Of a stretch of 64,000 bases of DNA, positions 10,747 through 20,198 are shown in pieces (position 1 is the first letter of the stretch; the number at the start of each line of letters is the position of its first letter). The notes under the pieces are model-generated. The model was not told where the DNA came from. It saw nothing but the letters and a program-made list of their open reading frames with translations, and ran no database searches. Source of the DNA: Legionellaceae bacterium. Its GTDB lineage: Bacteria; Pseudomonadota; Gammaproteobacteria; Legionellales; Legionellaceae. Location: NCBI GenBank assembly GCA_011087865.1, contig JAALKW010000001.1:1-64000 (forward strand), given 5' to 3'. A program made the translations under genes and the position numbers.

Positions 10747-11283
10747 ATGCCTGATTTAGTCTCTATCTTTATAAATTTGAGTAAATCACTTGCGCCGATA
10801 CAATCACTTTTATCTGGTTTTGGATATATTATTGGCATTGGCTTTATGCTCATAGCACTTGGAAAATTTCGAAAAATAGGTGATGCACGCGCACAGTCAC
10901 ATGGGCAAGAAAAGCTGTTTGTACCGGTCGCTTATGGCATTATGGGTATGGGGCTTATTTTTTTACCAACAGCCGTCAGTACACTCGCAAACACAGCCTT
11001 TGGCAGTGGGAATATTTTAGCTTATTCATCAGATAATGACGATAATTTAACGGCGGCCGTGAAATTATTGATTCAAACAGCGGGCGTACTTTGGTTTGTT
11101 CGTGGCTCTGTTTTGTTGGCCCATGCCAGCGAGCCGGGTGTGAAAGAAGGGTCTAAAGGCTTAGCCTTTATTGCTGCTGGAATTTTTGCTTTAAACTTTG
11201 ATAATACAACCCAAGTGATTGATTATGCACTAAATCACTTATTTTCGCTGATGAGTGCTGCGAAAGGCGGTGCAACAGGGTAA
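10747..11283 (+). CDS. Dot/Icm type IV secretion inner-membrane protein, IcmC/DotE-DotV family
   Basis: A 178-residue protein with four hydrophobic segments (residues ~20-40, 58-76, 105-122 and 138-155). The pattern is shared by IcmC/DotE and DotV: an N-terminal segment (LSGFGYIIGIGFMLIALGKF), then VAYGIMGMGLIFLPTAVSTL, then LIQTAGVLWFVRGSVLLAHA and GLAFIAAGIFALN. These proteins are small inner-membrane components of the Dot/Icm secretion system used by Legionella and Coxiella to inject effectors into host cells. It stands alone, away from any other dot/icm gene in the window, beside pssA, the HPr gene and hpf. From memory, dotV also lies outside the main dot/icm loci in L. pneumophila, so DotV is my leading guess. 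A ribosome-binding AGGGG precedes the ATG. Confidence 0.75.
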   Translation: MPDLVSIFINLSKSLAPIQSLLSGFGYIIGIGFMLIALGKFRKIGDARAQSHGQEKLFVPVAYGIMGMGLIFLPTAVSTLANTAFGSGNILAYSSDNDDNLTAAVKLLIQTAGVLWFVRGSVLLAHASEPGVKEGSKGLAFIAAGIFALNFDNTTQVIDYALNHLFSLMSAAKGGATG

Positions 11284-11286
11284 ATA

Positions 11287-11574
11287 TTAATCTGGCTCAT
11301 CTTCATCACAAATTTTCAGTTGGTTTGCTTTTGCAAAATCTAAAATGGATTGATAAATCTAAGGGCTAGATTCTTTTAACTTAGGATCAAGTAAGACGCA
11401 CTTGTAGCCTTCATGATTTACACTCGGTTGTAATAACGGTGAATAATGAATACGGCTGTTTTTAAAGCTTGCGAGTGCACCGCTCATGCGTTCTGCCCAA
11501 TCACTTGGACGAAATACTTTGCCTTCTGGGGTGACCCCTTCAATCACAATTTTGGGGTTACGTTTTTTTGTCAT
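11287..11574 (-). pseudogene. DUF3579 protein interrupted by an in-frame amber codon
   Basis: Reading the minus strand from ATG 11574 gives a DUF3579-type protein: KIVIEGVTPEGKVFRPSDWA, then YKCVLLDPKLKESSP and a TAG stop at 11361-11359 (codon 72). In the same frame the next 23 codons read IYQSILDFAKANQLKICDED and end in TAA at 11289-11287. That segment looks like the normal end of the family, where the conserved core is followed by a hydrophobic helix of the form F-x-x-x-F-A-x-x-N-x-L. The gene therefore appears split by one nonsense mutation, or is read through. DUF3579 proteins have no known function. A GTG at 11583 could add three residues. Confidence 0.72.
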
Positions 11575-11721
11575 AGTGATCACAGGGTAAAATTAAAAAA
11601 AGCTTAATATGGTCAGTATAGCACCAAACGCGTTATTTTATCATGGACGACGTGCTTTTCGTAGGGCCTAAATGGCCTTATCAGCAGATATTGTGATAGT
11701 ATTTGAAAATTATATTCTAAT

Positions 11722-12501
11722 TTGGAATGCACAGTGAAGCAAAAAAACAGGCATAGCGGCATTTATTTGTTACCTAACTTATTTACCACAGCGAGTTTAT
11801 TTTCTGCTTTTTACTCGATCATTGCATCATTGAAAGGGCAGTATGATATAGCTGTTATTGCTATTTTTGTGGGGATGGTATGGGATGCCTTAGATGGACG
11901 TATTGCGCGTATGACCAATACGCAAACTGATTTTGGTGCTGAGTACGATAGTTTGTCTGATATGGTGACTTTTGGCGTTGCGCCGTCCGTATTATTATAT
12001 AGCTGGGCACTTGAATCGCTGGGTAAATTTGGCTGGCTCGCAGCTTTTATTTATACCGCCTCTGTGGCCTTAAGGCTTGCACGATTTAACACACAATTAG
12101 AAACTGCAGACAAACGTTATTTTCAGGGATTGGCTTGTCCTGCTGCGGCAGCGGTGCTTGCTTCTTTTGTTTGGATTTGTCATACAGGACATGGCGCAAA
12201 TATATTAACCGGCTGGATTGCAGTAGGCTTTCTCTTGTTAGTCGCTGCATTACAAGTGAGTAATATTCGATATTATAGTTTTAAAAAAATTGACCTAAAA
12301 GGGAAAGTTCCGTTTATTCAGGTGTTGTTAATTGTTTTATTGTTTGTAACGATTGCGGCTGCACCATCAGTGATGCTGTTTGTTGCGTCATTAGGGTATG
12401 CATTATCTGGGCCGTTTCAAACTTTGGTGGGTTTGAAAAAAGCACGTGGAAAACGACGTGGCGCGGTTAAAAAGAAAAATAAAGCAGGTAGAGGTTGTTG
12501 A
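11722..12501 (+). CDS. pssA: CDP-diacylglycerol-serine O-phosphatidyltransferase
   Basis: An integral-membrane CDP-alcohol phosphatidyltransferase of about 255-259 residues. The catalytic signature D-x2-D-G-x2-A-R-x8-G-x3-D-x3-D is complete at WDALDGRIARMTNTQTDFGA followed by EYDSLSD. This makes phosphatidylserine from CDP-diacylglycerol and serine, the route to phosphatidylethanolamine. The start LPNLFTTASLFSAFYSIIA is typical of the PssA subfamily with several membrane helices. The start codon is uncertain: TTG at 11722 or GTG at 11734. The C-terminus is Lys/Arg-rich. The stop abuts the convergent HPr gene with no gap. Confidence 0.9.
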   Translation: MECTVKQKNRHSGIYLLPNLFTTASLFSAFYSIIASLKGQYDIAVIAIFVGMVWDALDGRIARMTNTQTDFGAEYDSLSDMVTFGVAPSVLLYSWALESLGKFGWLAAFIYTASVALRLARFNTQLETADKRYFQGLACPAAAAVLASFVWICHTGHGANILTGWIAVGFLLLVAALQVSNIRYYSFKKIDLKGKVPFIQVLLIVLLFVTIAAAPSVMLFVASLGYALSGPFQTLVGLKKARGKRRGAVKKKNKAGRGC

Positions 12502-12771
12502 TTACTCAGCCTCACCAAAAAAATTATTGACTAAATTCACGAGAGCATCGGTCATGTGTGCTTCGTCTGGCCCATCAATGCTTAAAGTCAGTTCACTATT
12601 TTTACTTGCGGCAAGCATCATAATCCCCATGATACTTTTCCCGTTTACTTTTTGTTTGTCTTTGGTGACATCTATTTGACTTTGGAAGCGACCAGCAGTT
12701 GACACGAATTTGGCTGAAGCACGAGCGTGCAAGCCTAATTTGTTCATAATGGTAATTCGCGTTTCTATCAT
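12502..12771 (-). CDS. HPr-family phosphocarrier protein
   Basis: An 89-residue HPr-like protein. The phosphorylated His lies in KLGLHARASAKFV (His of GLHAR), and the Ser-46 region GKSIMGIMMLAAS is intact, so both phosphotransfer and kinase regulation are possible in principle. The protein could be PtsH or the nitrogen-PTS NPr; no other PTS gene is in this window. I use ATG 12771 (MIETRITIMN), the family's normal start, rather than an upstream start that adds 12 residues. It is divergent from hpf. Confidence 0.88.
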   Translation of the reverse strand: MIETRITIMNKLGLHARASAKFVSTAGRFQSQIDVTKDKQKVNGKSIMGIMMLAASKNSELTLSIDGPDEAHMTDALVNLVNNFFGEAE

Positions 12772-12900
12772 GCTAATTAATTTACCATGCTTGATTGAAT
12801 ACTGCAAATTGAAAAGTATGTTTAATTGATAATCAGGAAAAAACGATTACACTAATAAATAAAGGCTTTGTTTTTAAGTGTTAAATTAAGGAGTAGGTGT

Positions 12901-13194
12901 ATGCAGATTGAATTCACAGGGCATCAAGTAGAGATAACCGATGCATTAAAAGCATTTTCTGAAGAAAAGCTAGGTAAGCTATCTAGGCATTTTGATAGAA
13001 TTACGGCTATTCATATTACTTTTAATGTGGAAAAGTTAAGACAAATGGCTGAAGCGACGATACTCGTTCCTAAAAGTGAACTACATGCCAGTGCGGAGGC
13101 TGAAAATATGTATACAGCGATTGATGAACTCGTTGATAAGTTAGATAGGCAATTGATTAAATATAAAGAAAAAATAGAAAATCATCGGGAGTAA
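12901..13194 (+). CDS. hpf: Ribosome hibernation-promoting factor (short HPF)
   Basis: A 97-residue protein of the HPF/YfiA family that binds the 30S decoding centre and dimerises or silences ribosomes in stationary phase. The sequence MQIEFTGHQVEITDALKAF is the family start, and the later TILVPKSELHASAEAENMYT and AIDELVDKLDRQLIKYKEK match the conserved basic strand and helix. An AAGGAG lies just upstream of ATG 12901, which rules out the longer frame beginning at 12868. It is the short form without the C-terminal dimerisation domain. An intrinsic terminator follows. Confidence 0.92.
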   Translation: MQIEFTGHQVEITDALKAFSEEKLGKLSRHFDRITAIHITFNVEKLRQMAEATILVPKSELHASAEAENMYTAIDELVDKLDRQLIKYKEKIENHRE

Positions 13195-13213
13195 GCATTA
13201 TAAAATTCCAAAC

Positions 13214-13244
13214 AAAAAAGCGCGTGATAAACGCGCTTTTTTTT
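13214..13244. terminator. Bidirectional intrinsic terminator between hpf and rpmG
   Basis: The stem AAAAAAGCGCGT (13214-13225) pairs with ACGCGC plus six T (13231-13242) around the loop GATAA. It is followed by a T-run on the plus strand and, by symmetry, one on the minus strand. It can end hpf transcripts (plus) and rpmB-rpmG transcripts (minus). Confidence 0.85.
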
Positions 13245-13275
13245 GGATTCAAAAGTTAAAAATTTAATAATTAAA

Positions 13276-13440
13276 TTATTTCACTTTTTTCTCTTTAAAT
13301 AATACATGTTTACGAACCACAGGATCGTACATCATAAGTTCCATTTTTTCAGGGTGATTACGTGGGTTTTTAGTCGTGGTTTTGTAATAACCCGTTCCTG
13401 CGGTTGATTCCATTTTTATTTTAACTGTCACAGCGGCCAT
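13276..13440 (-). CDS. rpmG: 50S ribosomal protein L33
   Basis: A 54-residue protein beginning [20 protein letters not shown] with [17 protein letters not shown] and the end [14 protein letters not shown]. This is the typical gammaproteobacterial L33. It lacks the four zinc-binding cysteines of the other L33 form, so it is the zinc-independent type. It follows rpmB by 38 bases on the same strand, the usual rpmB-rpmG pair, and is followed by the terminator at 13214-13244. Confidence 0.96.
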   Translation of the reverse strand: MAAVTVKIKMESTAGTGYYKTTTKNPRNHPEKMELMMYDPVVRKHVLFKEKKVK

Positions 13441-13478
13441 GGTGGCATTCCTCTTTTTTTAACTGATTAGGTTTAAAA

Positions 13479-13715
13479 TTAAATTTTTTCGCCTTTCGCA
13501 CGAAGCTTTTTGAGTACAGCTTGGATACCTAGCTTATCGATAATGCGGAGGCCTTTTGTGCTGATTTTCAAAGTAATAAAGCGCGCTTCTTCTTCAACCC
13601 AAACACGATGTTTTTGGATGTTTGGAATAAAACGTCTTTTTGTTTTATTGTTGGCATGAGATACCCGGTTTCCGGTGGTAGGTCGTTTGCCTGTAATTTG
13701 GCAGATTCGTGACAT
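13479..13715 (-). CDS. rpmB: 50S ribosomal protein L28
   Basis: A 78-residue L28: [20 protein letters not shown], then [19 protein letters not shown] and the end of the form [20 protein letters not shown]. Start at ATG 13715, preceded by GGAG seven bases upstream; a longer frame to 13730 would lose that site. It is the first gene of the rpmB-rpmG unit, driven by the putative promoter at 13756-13784. Confidence 0.96.
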   Translation of the reverse strand: MSRICQITGKRPTTGNRVSHANNKTKRRFIPNIQKHRVWVEEEARFITLKISTKGLRIIDKLGIQAVLKKLRAKGEKI

Positions 13716-13755
13716 GCTGTTGCTCCGCAATGTTTAATTCAAATGTGAGTCGCGT

Positions 13756-13784
13756 TTTATATCAAATAATGCTTTAAGATGCAA
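13756..13784 (-). promoter_or_regulatory. Putative sigma-70 promoter for rpmB-rpmG
   Basis: On the minus strand, TTGCAT (plus 13779-13784) and TATAAA (plus 13756-13761) are separated by 17 bases. They are followed by the G+C-rich discriminator ACGCGAC, a feature common at growth-rate-controlled ribosomal promoters. The -35 matches consensus only in its first three bases. Confidence 0.5.
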
Positions 13785-13874
13785 TAAAAAAATATCAAAC
13801 TAAGATAAAAATAAGTGACAAGCATACAGCAAGTGGCTACAATACGCCAATTATGATTTACTTTTGGTCATTAA

Positions 13875-14561
13875 ATGAATAATTTAGCACATCGGACAAT
13901 TAAAAGCTTTACCTTGCGTGCTGGGCGGTTAAGCCCACGTCAGGCACGTGCTTTAGATCAGTGGCTACCAAATTATGTATTACCGATGCAAGAAAAGCAT
14001 TGGTGTTTTACAGAGATATTTGGACGTACAGCTGACACAATTGTTGAGATTGGATTTGGTATGGGCCAATCATTGGTTCAAATGGCAAAGGCACAACCTG
14101 ATCTGAATTTTATTGGTGTTGAAGTGCATCGAGCAGGGATTGGTAGTTTGGTTGCAGATGTACATGATGCTAATTTAACGAACGTACGTGTTGCTCCTTA
14201 TGATGCAGTTCAAGTGTTTGAGCAGTGTATTGCACCCAATGCACTAGCTGGCGTACAAATATTTTTCCCTGATCCATGGCCGAAAGCACGTCATCATAAA
14301 CGTCGTTTGATTCAAGCGGCTTTTGTGCATAAATTAGCACAGAAAATACGTGCAAATGGTTTTTTACATTGTGCAACCGATTGGGAAAATTATGCAGATC
14401 AAATACTAGAAGTGTTGAGCGGTGATAATTTATTGATCAATGCATCTAAATGTGGTACTATTATTAGTAGACCTGATAGACGACCGCTGACTAAATTTGA
14501 GGCGAGAGGGCAACGCTTAGGTCACGGTACTTGGGATATCATGTTTAATCGAATTATTTAG
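13875..14561 (+). CDS. trmB: tRNA (guanine-N7-)-methyltransferase
   Basis: A 228-residue SAM-dependent enzyme that makes m7G46 in tRNA. The SAM site VEIGFGMGQSLVQMA, followed by FIGVEVHRAGIGS, and the catalytic substrate-binding motif FFPDPWPKARHHKRRLIQ are both diagnostic of TrmB. The C-terminus TKFEARGQRLGHGTWD carries the conserved T-x-F-E pattern. It is followed 64 bases later by the large unknown gene on the same strand. Confidence 0.95.
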   Translation: MNNLAHRTIKSFTLRAGRLSPRQARALDQWLPNYVLPMQEKHWCFTEIFGRTADTIVEIGFGMGQSLVQMAKAQPDLNFIGVEVHRAGIGSLVADVHDANLTNVRVAPYDAVQVFEQCIAPNALAGVQIFFPDPWPKARHHKRRLIQAAFVHKLAQKIRANGFLHCATDWENYADQILEVLSGDNLLINASKCGTIISRPDRRPLTKFEARGQRLGHGTWDIMFNRII

Positions 14562-14625
14562 CACTGAAGGATGTGCGTTTAGGGCTTAAAGGGAGGGTGT
14601 TTACGAGCTGTTGAGAGGTATTATT

Positions 14626-17600
14626 ATGCCAGTAGAACGTTTAGATAGAGTACAAGAAGAGCCCACAGCACCTGGTTTTTTAGAACTCGTTAATGATGGT
14701 GTTTTATTTTCTGACCTTGCAGAAGAGCTGAAAGAAGCTTTATTGGATGGGCTTTGCGAGCGCACGGGAGAAGATGCTTTTTTAGCGCCCAAAATAGCGA
14801 GAGAAGCAACACATACGAATACGGACGCAAATGCTGGCGATGAGCCTTTATCTGAACGAGAGCGTGCAAAAAAAGCTTATGTAGATACGATTTTTTCTCT
14901 TGTGCGCGGGATATCAGAAAAATTAGCAGCGCATCGCTGTACAGCGGATGCTGACTTTCGAGCAGCACTAGGTAGACCCAACACAACAGGCAAGCCCTTT
15001 GTCGAACAAGCAACAGATTCACTTCAAGTCTTACAAATCAAACAGTTAATCAATGCCTTATATTATTTTGAGACGGGATTAAAATTAATAGAATCAGATG
15101 GAATAGGTCTGTCTAGTTGGCTTTGGAGCACTCGCGCAGGGGGGGTGGTTGAAAGCGCATATAATGCTTCTTCAGCGTATGCAGCCGGTGTGTCCAGTTG
15201 GGTTCAGAACACTCGTGCAGGAGGGGCCGTTGCAGGTATGTACAATGCGTCTCCAGCGTGTGTATCAGGTGTGTCCAGTTGGGTTCAGAACACTCGTGCA
15301 GGAGGGGCCTTTGCAGGTATGTACAATGCTTCTTCAGCGTATGCAGCCGGCGCGTCTAGTTGGGTTCAGAACACTCGTGCAGGAGGGGCCTTTGCAGGTA
15401 TGTACAATGCTTCTTCAGCGTATGCAGCCGGCGCGTCTAGTTGGGCTCAGAGCACTCAGGTAGGGGCTGCAGTGTCGCAGATAAGGCCTGTAATGGCGTG
15501 CAATCTACCTCGAGCAGTAGATCCTTTTTATCAAGCTTTCCAACTGATTACTCATATTGAACCGGATACTTTAGGGGCATTTGAACCTGAATTTAAAAAG
15601 ATAAAAACACTTTTTTCATCAAAAGTTTTTGCAGACCTATCTAAAAAAGCAAAAAACATGATGGAAAAGTCGAGTGCCACGGCTTATGTACCTGGTTTGT
15701 TACTTGACCAATTAAGGCCAGCTAGAAAAGGCGGGGTTGATTACTCGTTGTTGGTACAGTTAACCACAGCTTTAGGTCAGGTGCTTGATGAGAATACAGA
15801 AGGGTTACAAGATTTTTTCTCAGACTCAAATAATATATTTGCAAAATTGAGGGAATTTGTTGCCGGTGATGCAGAGGAAACGGCGACATTTGATCGTGTT
15901 CAGCGTGCTGTGCAAACTGAGATGGGTACACCAGGCCTCGGTCGTTTAAAGAAAGTGTCTGCCGAATTAAGTGATGCATTGGGTGCCTTGAGAGGTAGTC
16001 CGCTAGACGTTTATTATTATTTATTGATTGCTTCAAAAGCATCGACCCTGTTGTCTGAAATTTCAACCAAAGCGACAGAATTAAATAGTGAATCTAAACG
16101 CGCGATTCGAGAATTGGTGATTTTGCTTAAAAATCATTGTTTAGTGCAGTTGGCTGGTTTGTCTGACAAGATGGAAGTGGTTTCTTCGAGTGCGCTTGGA
16201 AGTTTGACAACACCACTTATAACGAAATTAGATGCTTATTATGGTCAATTGATTGATACACTGGGTGGTGTGGTTGATTTAAGTGATATCAGAGAATTTC
16301 AAGACAATGCATTTTTAGAAAAACGACTCGAAATGGCTTGTGCTCATAAGACACTGCAAGAAAGTAAAAAAGAGGACGTCGAGGACGTGCTTCGAATGGC
16401 TTTGGCGTATTTAACCCATCCGGCCCCTTCTCTTGTTGAGCGTCGCCGAGTGGCCCGTGCGTATCAAATTTTACAGCCTCATCTTGAAAGGGTTGATTTA
16501 GCATTGAGTCAGCAATTGCTTCAAGCACTTAAATTACCGCTGTCATCCAGAACTTATCCTGTGATTGATACACATAAACCTGAGCATCAGGCATGTTTAG
16601 ATAAGCTTGAAGTGCGCTTTAGACAAATAGAAAGAAATCATGATTTAGCGATAAGACTCAATGATACTTTAATCGCTGATTTACATGCATTGGGTGCAGC
16701 AGAGGTTGACGTTGATAATCCTCCTACAGGAGGCATTAATAGAAAACTTGCCGCTGCAATAAAAGCCTTTGAAACAGATGCAACAGTTGAAGCATTGACA
16801 CGGACCGTTCCATTGGTCGATAGAGTTGAAGAGCAATTAGGACTCGATGCTGTTAGTCAGTCTATTCGTGATCGTATCGATGAAAATGGAGATGATTCAT
16901 CGCCTCTCAGTTTAAAACATCTTCCTGGTTACTTAAAAGGGTGGACCGATTTTTTCCAAGAAACTCGGAGTTTGAATGATAATGCCTATAAGCCTATGTA
17001 TTTAAAGTATTCTCTTAATGTCTTTAGTGCATTGGGCTCAGCGTTTATGAATATGCATCCTTATGTAGTGAATGCTTATGGCGTGTATGCGAATGCGAGC
17101 CAATCAGGTCAGACGGCCTACCAAACACATATTGCGCCGTATATGCCTCAAGATGGGAGCCTGTATAGCTGGGCTTATTCTGCAATGAATGTTTTACAGG
17201 TTGTGCCAAAAGCGATTGGTCAATCAGAATTACTTGAAGAACATCAAGAGGAAGCGAGGGAGAAAGCGAGAGTATTTGCAGAAGCTGTACAACAATTAGA
17301 GCAGCATTTTAATATAAACAGTGCTTTCATTCGCTACCCTGTCTTAACTGCTGATGTGTTTAGTAATTTATTTAGAAGTGTTATATGGGGCGATACGGTG
17401 CCTCAGGAATTAAATCGTGCGGTTAATGATTGCTTGAGTGCTGTGTATAAAAGCATTATGAAAGAAGGTGGTTTAGATGATTTAAATCGTAATATCATTC
17501 GAGAACTACTGTGTGCAGCAGATAAAGCAGAGCAAACACTGACCTTACCACCGGGGAAAATTTCTTTATGGCTTGAAGATGTGATTGATGATGCGATGAA

Positions 17601-18939
17601 GAAGTTTCTTGAGCCGCTAGATTTATCTTCAGAAAAATATTTTAAATTACGAGTCAACGAAGCGTCGTATAGCGAGCGTGTGACACGTATGTTAGATAGC
17701 CCATCCCATATTGCTTTTTTTAAGCAGCGTAAAGCGGAGGGCCGTTGGATTGAAGCACGGGAAACAAGGGCACGAGCAGAAGGTATTGATAGAGCCTTAA
17801 ATGCCGAATTAGTGCGTATTCAAAAGGACAAGCAATTTGATTTGGAACATGCCGGTGCACTATATACCGATGCATTGAGAAAGACATTGAAGCCTGCCAT
17901 AGCATCACAAGTGTCTGGGAAAAAGGCATTTGAATCTAAAGTGTTTAATTTGCTTTACAAAAAGCCGATTAATGATTTAGATATATTTGATTTAGAAGAT
18001 TCAGGCTCTTGTCGTTTAGAGGCTATTTCCAAATATATTTCAGATTTAGAAAATTATTTGGGCCAAAGCTATGATGATATTAGCCATGATTTTTTATTTT
18101 ATTTGTTTGAAAATGAAGAGACATACAGAACTAAACGCGCCCATGTTCAAGCGCTTCGAGCCTGTCTTGAGGATGCCGATGAAGAGGCAACTGTTCGCTC
18201 ACAGATTGAAGCGGTACAAGCACGCATGAATGAGCAATTTCAGACAGAGATGTTTGCCAGTACACCAGGGTTTTCGATGGCAGGGATTGGACGTTGCCTG
18301 ACATGGATATTAAGTTGTTTTGGAATATGTACGTATGAAAACACAGGGATTAAAGCCTTGAATCATTTGAGTCGAACAGTTGATATGGATGTGTCAGAGT
18401 TACAAGTGTTTGATGCTCTGCATGCAGAAGATTATCGTCGTTTGGATGCAATGCTTAAAGAAATTTCAGCACTCGAAAAATATTTAAAACCTAAATATGA
18501 CTCATCTTACACAGGTCGTTCTAAATTATTTGAAAATAAAGAAACGCGTGATTTAAAGCATGCTTGGTTAAAGCAGTTACGTGATATTGCCGAAGACGAA
18601 ACACAAAAGCCAGAAGATCGTTTGCAGGAAATGCGTCGGGTGATGTCTCTGGATGCTTTTAAAGAAGAAATGCTGACCTACAGTGCTACCGATAATTACA
18701 CATGGTTTAAATCATTTAAGCGAGGTGTGTTGTGGTTATTATCTTGTGTGGGGCTGTATACGCTACCTTGTGTGAGTGAATATAAAGCCATGATGCATGC
18801 GACAGACCCTGAAGCTTCTTATTCAGACAGTGCATTGGTGAATGTTGGTTTATTTCGTGAAAGTCAGCCATCAACAGAGCGAAATTATACAGCTGAATCA
18901 GCATTGAAAACACTTAGTTCTGATAAAACCCCTAAATAA
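14626..18939 (+). CDS. Large repeat-containing protein of unknown function, candidate secreted effector
   Basis: I do not recognise this 1437-residue protein. It lacks a signal peptide and is mostly helical and charged. Residues ~162-285 are a tandem array of a 27-residue unit (consensus SSWVQNTRAGGAFAGMYNAS plus SAYAAGA). The C-terminal third has two diverged copies of a ~120-residue module (nt ~18007-18369 and ~18433-18795), each with an LFEN-ET start and a W-x-LSC-x-G-x-x-T hydrophobic stretch. Another short hydrophobic patch lies at nt ~17030-17100. Start at ATG 14626, with GAGAGG eight bases upstream. Large proteins without recognisable domains beside Dot/Icm genes are often translocated effectors in Legionellales; that role is inference only. 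Confidence 0.8.
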   Translation: MPVERLDRVQEEPTAPGFLELVNDGVLFSDLAEELKEALLDGLCERTGEDAFLAPKIAREATHTNTDANAGDEPLSERERAKKAYVDTIFSLVRGISEKLAAHRCTADADFRAALGRPNTTGKPFVEQATDSLQVLQIKQLINALYYFETGLKLIESDGIGLSSWLWSTRAGGVVESAYNASSAYAAGVSSWVQNTRAGGAVAGMYNASPACVSGVSSWVQNTRAGGAFAGMYNASSAYAAGASSWVQNTRAGGAFAGMYNASSAYAAGASSWAQSTQVGAAVSQIRPVMACNLPRAVDPFYQAFQLITHIEPDTLGAFEPEFKKIKTLFSSKVFADLSKKAKNMMEKSSATAYVPGLLLDQLRPARKGGVDYSLLVQLTTALGQVLDENTEGLQDFFSDSNNIFAKLREFVAGDAEETATFDRVQRAVQTEMGTPGLGRLKKVSAELSDALGALRGSPLDVYYYLLIASKASTLLSEISTKATELNSESKRAIRELVILLKNHCLVQLAGLSDKMEVVSSSALGSLTTPLITKLDAYYGQLIDTLGGVVDLSDIREFQDNAFLEKRLEMACAHKTLQESKKEDVEDVLRMALAYLTHPAPSLVERRRVARAYQILQPHLERVDLALSQQLLQALKLPLSSRTYPVIDTHKPEHQACLDKLEVRFRQIERNHDLAIRLNDTLIADLHALGAAEVDVDNPPTGGINRKLAAAIKAFETDATVEALTRTVPLVDRVEEQLGLDAVSQSIRDRIDENGDDSSPLSLKHLPGYLKGWTDFFQETRSLNDNAYKPMYLKYSLNVFSALGSAFMNMHPYVVNAYGVYANASQSGQTAYQTHIAPYMPQDGSLYSWAYSAMNVLQVVPKAIGQSELLEEHQEEAREKARVFAEAVQQLEQHFNINSAFIRYPVLTADVFSNLFRSVIWGDTVPQELNRAVNDCLSAVYKSIMKEGGLDDLNRNIIRELLCAADKAEQTLTLPPGKISLWLEDVIDDAMKKFLEPLDLSSEKYFKLRVNEASYSERVTRMLDSPSHIAFFKQRKAEGRWIEARETRARAEGIDRALNAELVRIQKDKQFDLEHAGALYTDALRKTLKPAIASQVSGKKAFESKVFNLLYKKPINDLDIFDLEDSGSCRLEAISKYISDLENYLGQSYDDISHDFLFYLFENEETYRTKRAHVQALRACLEDADEEATVRSQIEAVQARMNEQFQTEMFASTPGFSMAGIGRCLTWILSCFGICTYENTGIKALNHLSRTVDMDVSELQVFDALHAEDYRRLDAMLKEISALEKYLKPKYDSSYTGRSKLFENKETRDLKHAWLKQLRDIAEDETQKPEDRLQEMRRVMSLDAFKEEMLTYSATDNYTWFKSFKRGVLWLLSCVGLYTLPCVSEYKAMMHATDPEASYSDSALVNVGLFRESQPSTERNYTAESALKTLSSDKTPK
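15110..15480 (+). repeat. 81-bp in-frame tandem repeat array (five units, last partial)
   Basis: Unit starts fall at 15110, 15191, 15272, 15353 and 15434, exactly 81 bases apart. Each encodes a 27-residue unit starting SSW. Units three and four are almost identical at the DNA level, implying recent duplication, while the first and last are more diverged. Repeat number is likely to vary between strains. Confidence 0.95.
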
Positions 18940-19005
18940 ACTTGCGTCTATTCAGGAACCCCCCTAAAATCCTACTTTTCTTATGGAAACATTGGGGAGT
19001 AGGTT

Positions 19006-20198
19006 ATGGGATGGGATGGGCCTGATAAAGGCAAAACACCATGGGGTTCGAAAGATCAGCCACCTGATTTAGATGAAGCGTTGAAACGCTTTCACCGTCA
19101 GTTTAAAAAAATGTTTTTAAATGCTGGAAAGTCAGGCGGTTCTAAATCACCTTTTGATCGTACATCAGGCAATCATACTGAGCAGTCTGATAATGGTGGG
19201 CCTTTTCTTATTGTTTTTTTGATGATTGCGGCTGTTATTTTATGGGCTTTGTCGGGCATTTTTATTGTTGATCCTGCTGAGGAAGCGGCTGTACTTCGTT
19301 TTGGACGTTATGTAAAAACGGTGGGCCCGGGTCCGCATTGGATTCCTCGAATTATAGAATCAAAAATAAAAGTCAATGTTGATAGAGTCTCTGATTATTC
19401 TTATACCGCACAAATGCTGACGCGTGATGAGAATTTGGTGTCGGTTGCTTTGGTGGTTCAATACCGTATTGGTGATTTAGAAGCTTATTTATTTAATGTT
19501 TCAGATCCAATTGAGAGCTTACAACAAGCAACTTCAAGTGCTTTGCGACAGGTGATTGGTACAACAAAACTAGATGAAATCATTACCGAAGGTCGTGAAT
19601 TATGGGGTAGTAATGTTCAGGAGTCTTTAATTGCCATTTTAAAAAGTTATAAAACAGGCATTAAAGTTGTGAACGTTTCGCCGCAGCCTGCAAGAGCGCC
19701 TGAAAATGTGCAAGATGCATTTGATGATGCCATTAAAGCACAAGAGGATGAAAAGCGTTTTAAAGAGCAAGCGCGAGCATATGAAGCCAGTGTGGTTCCA
19801 ATTGCTGAAGGAAACGCGAAGCGTATTACGGCAGAATCAAAAGCGACGGCCGAGCAAGTGGTTTTACGTGCAAAAGGTTCTGTTGCTGAGTTTTTAGCGG
19901 TATTGCCTGAATATTTGCGATCGCCTGCTGTAACGGGAGAGCGTTTGTATTTAGAAACAATGCAGCGTGTATTAAGTCGGAGCAATACCATTGTTGTCGA
20001 TGGAAAGGCAGGTAATTTGTTATATTTGCCATTAGATAAGTTATCAGGTGCTCATACAAATCACCCGGTTGCAGCTGAAGACCCTTTGGTATTAAGCCAA
20101 AATAATCTAGCTAATAATGCGAACAACCCAACAGGTGTGGGGGTTTTAGATGGCCGGCAAACCACAAGGCCGACAGAACGTTTAGGGAGGAGCCGGTC

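Noticed and set aside
15149-15463. A 104-codon open frame with its own repeats on the plus strand
   Set aside because: It is the +1 shadow of the tandem repeats in the large protein; its regularity comes from the repeated DNA, and it has no ribosome-binding site.
15110-15480. Regular repeats suggesting a CRISPR array
   Set aside because: The 81-bp units are contiguous and in frame inside a large coding sequence; there are no unique spacers.
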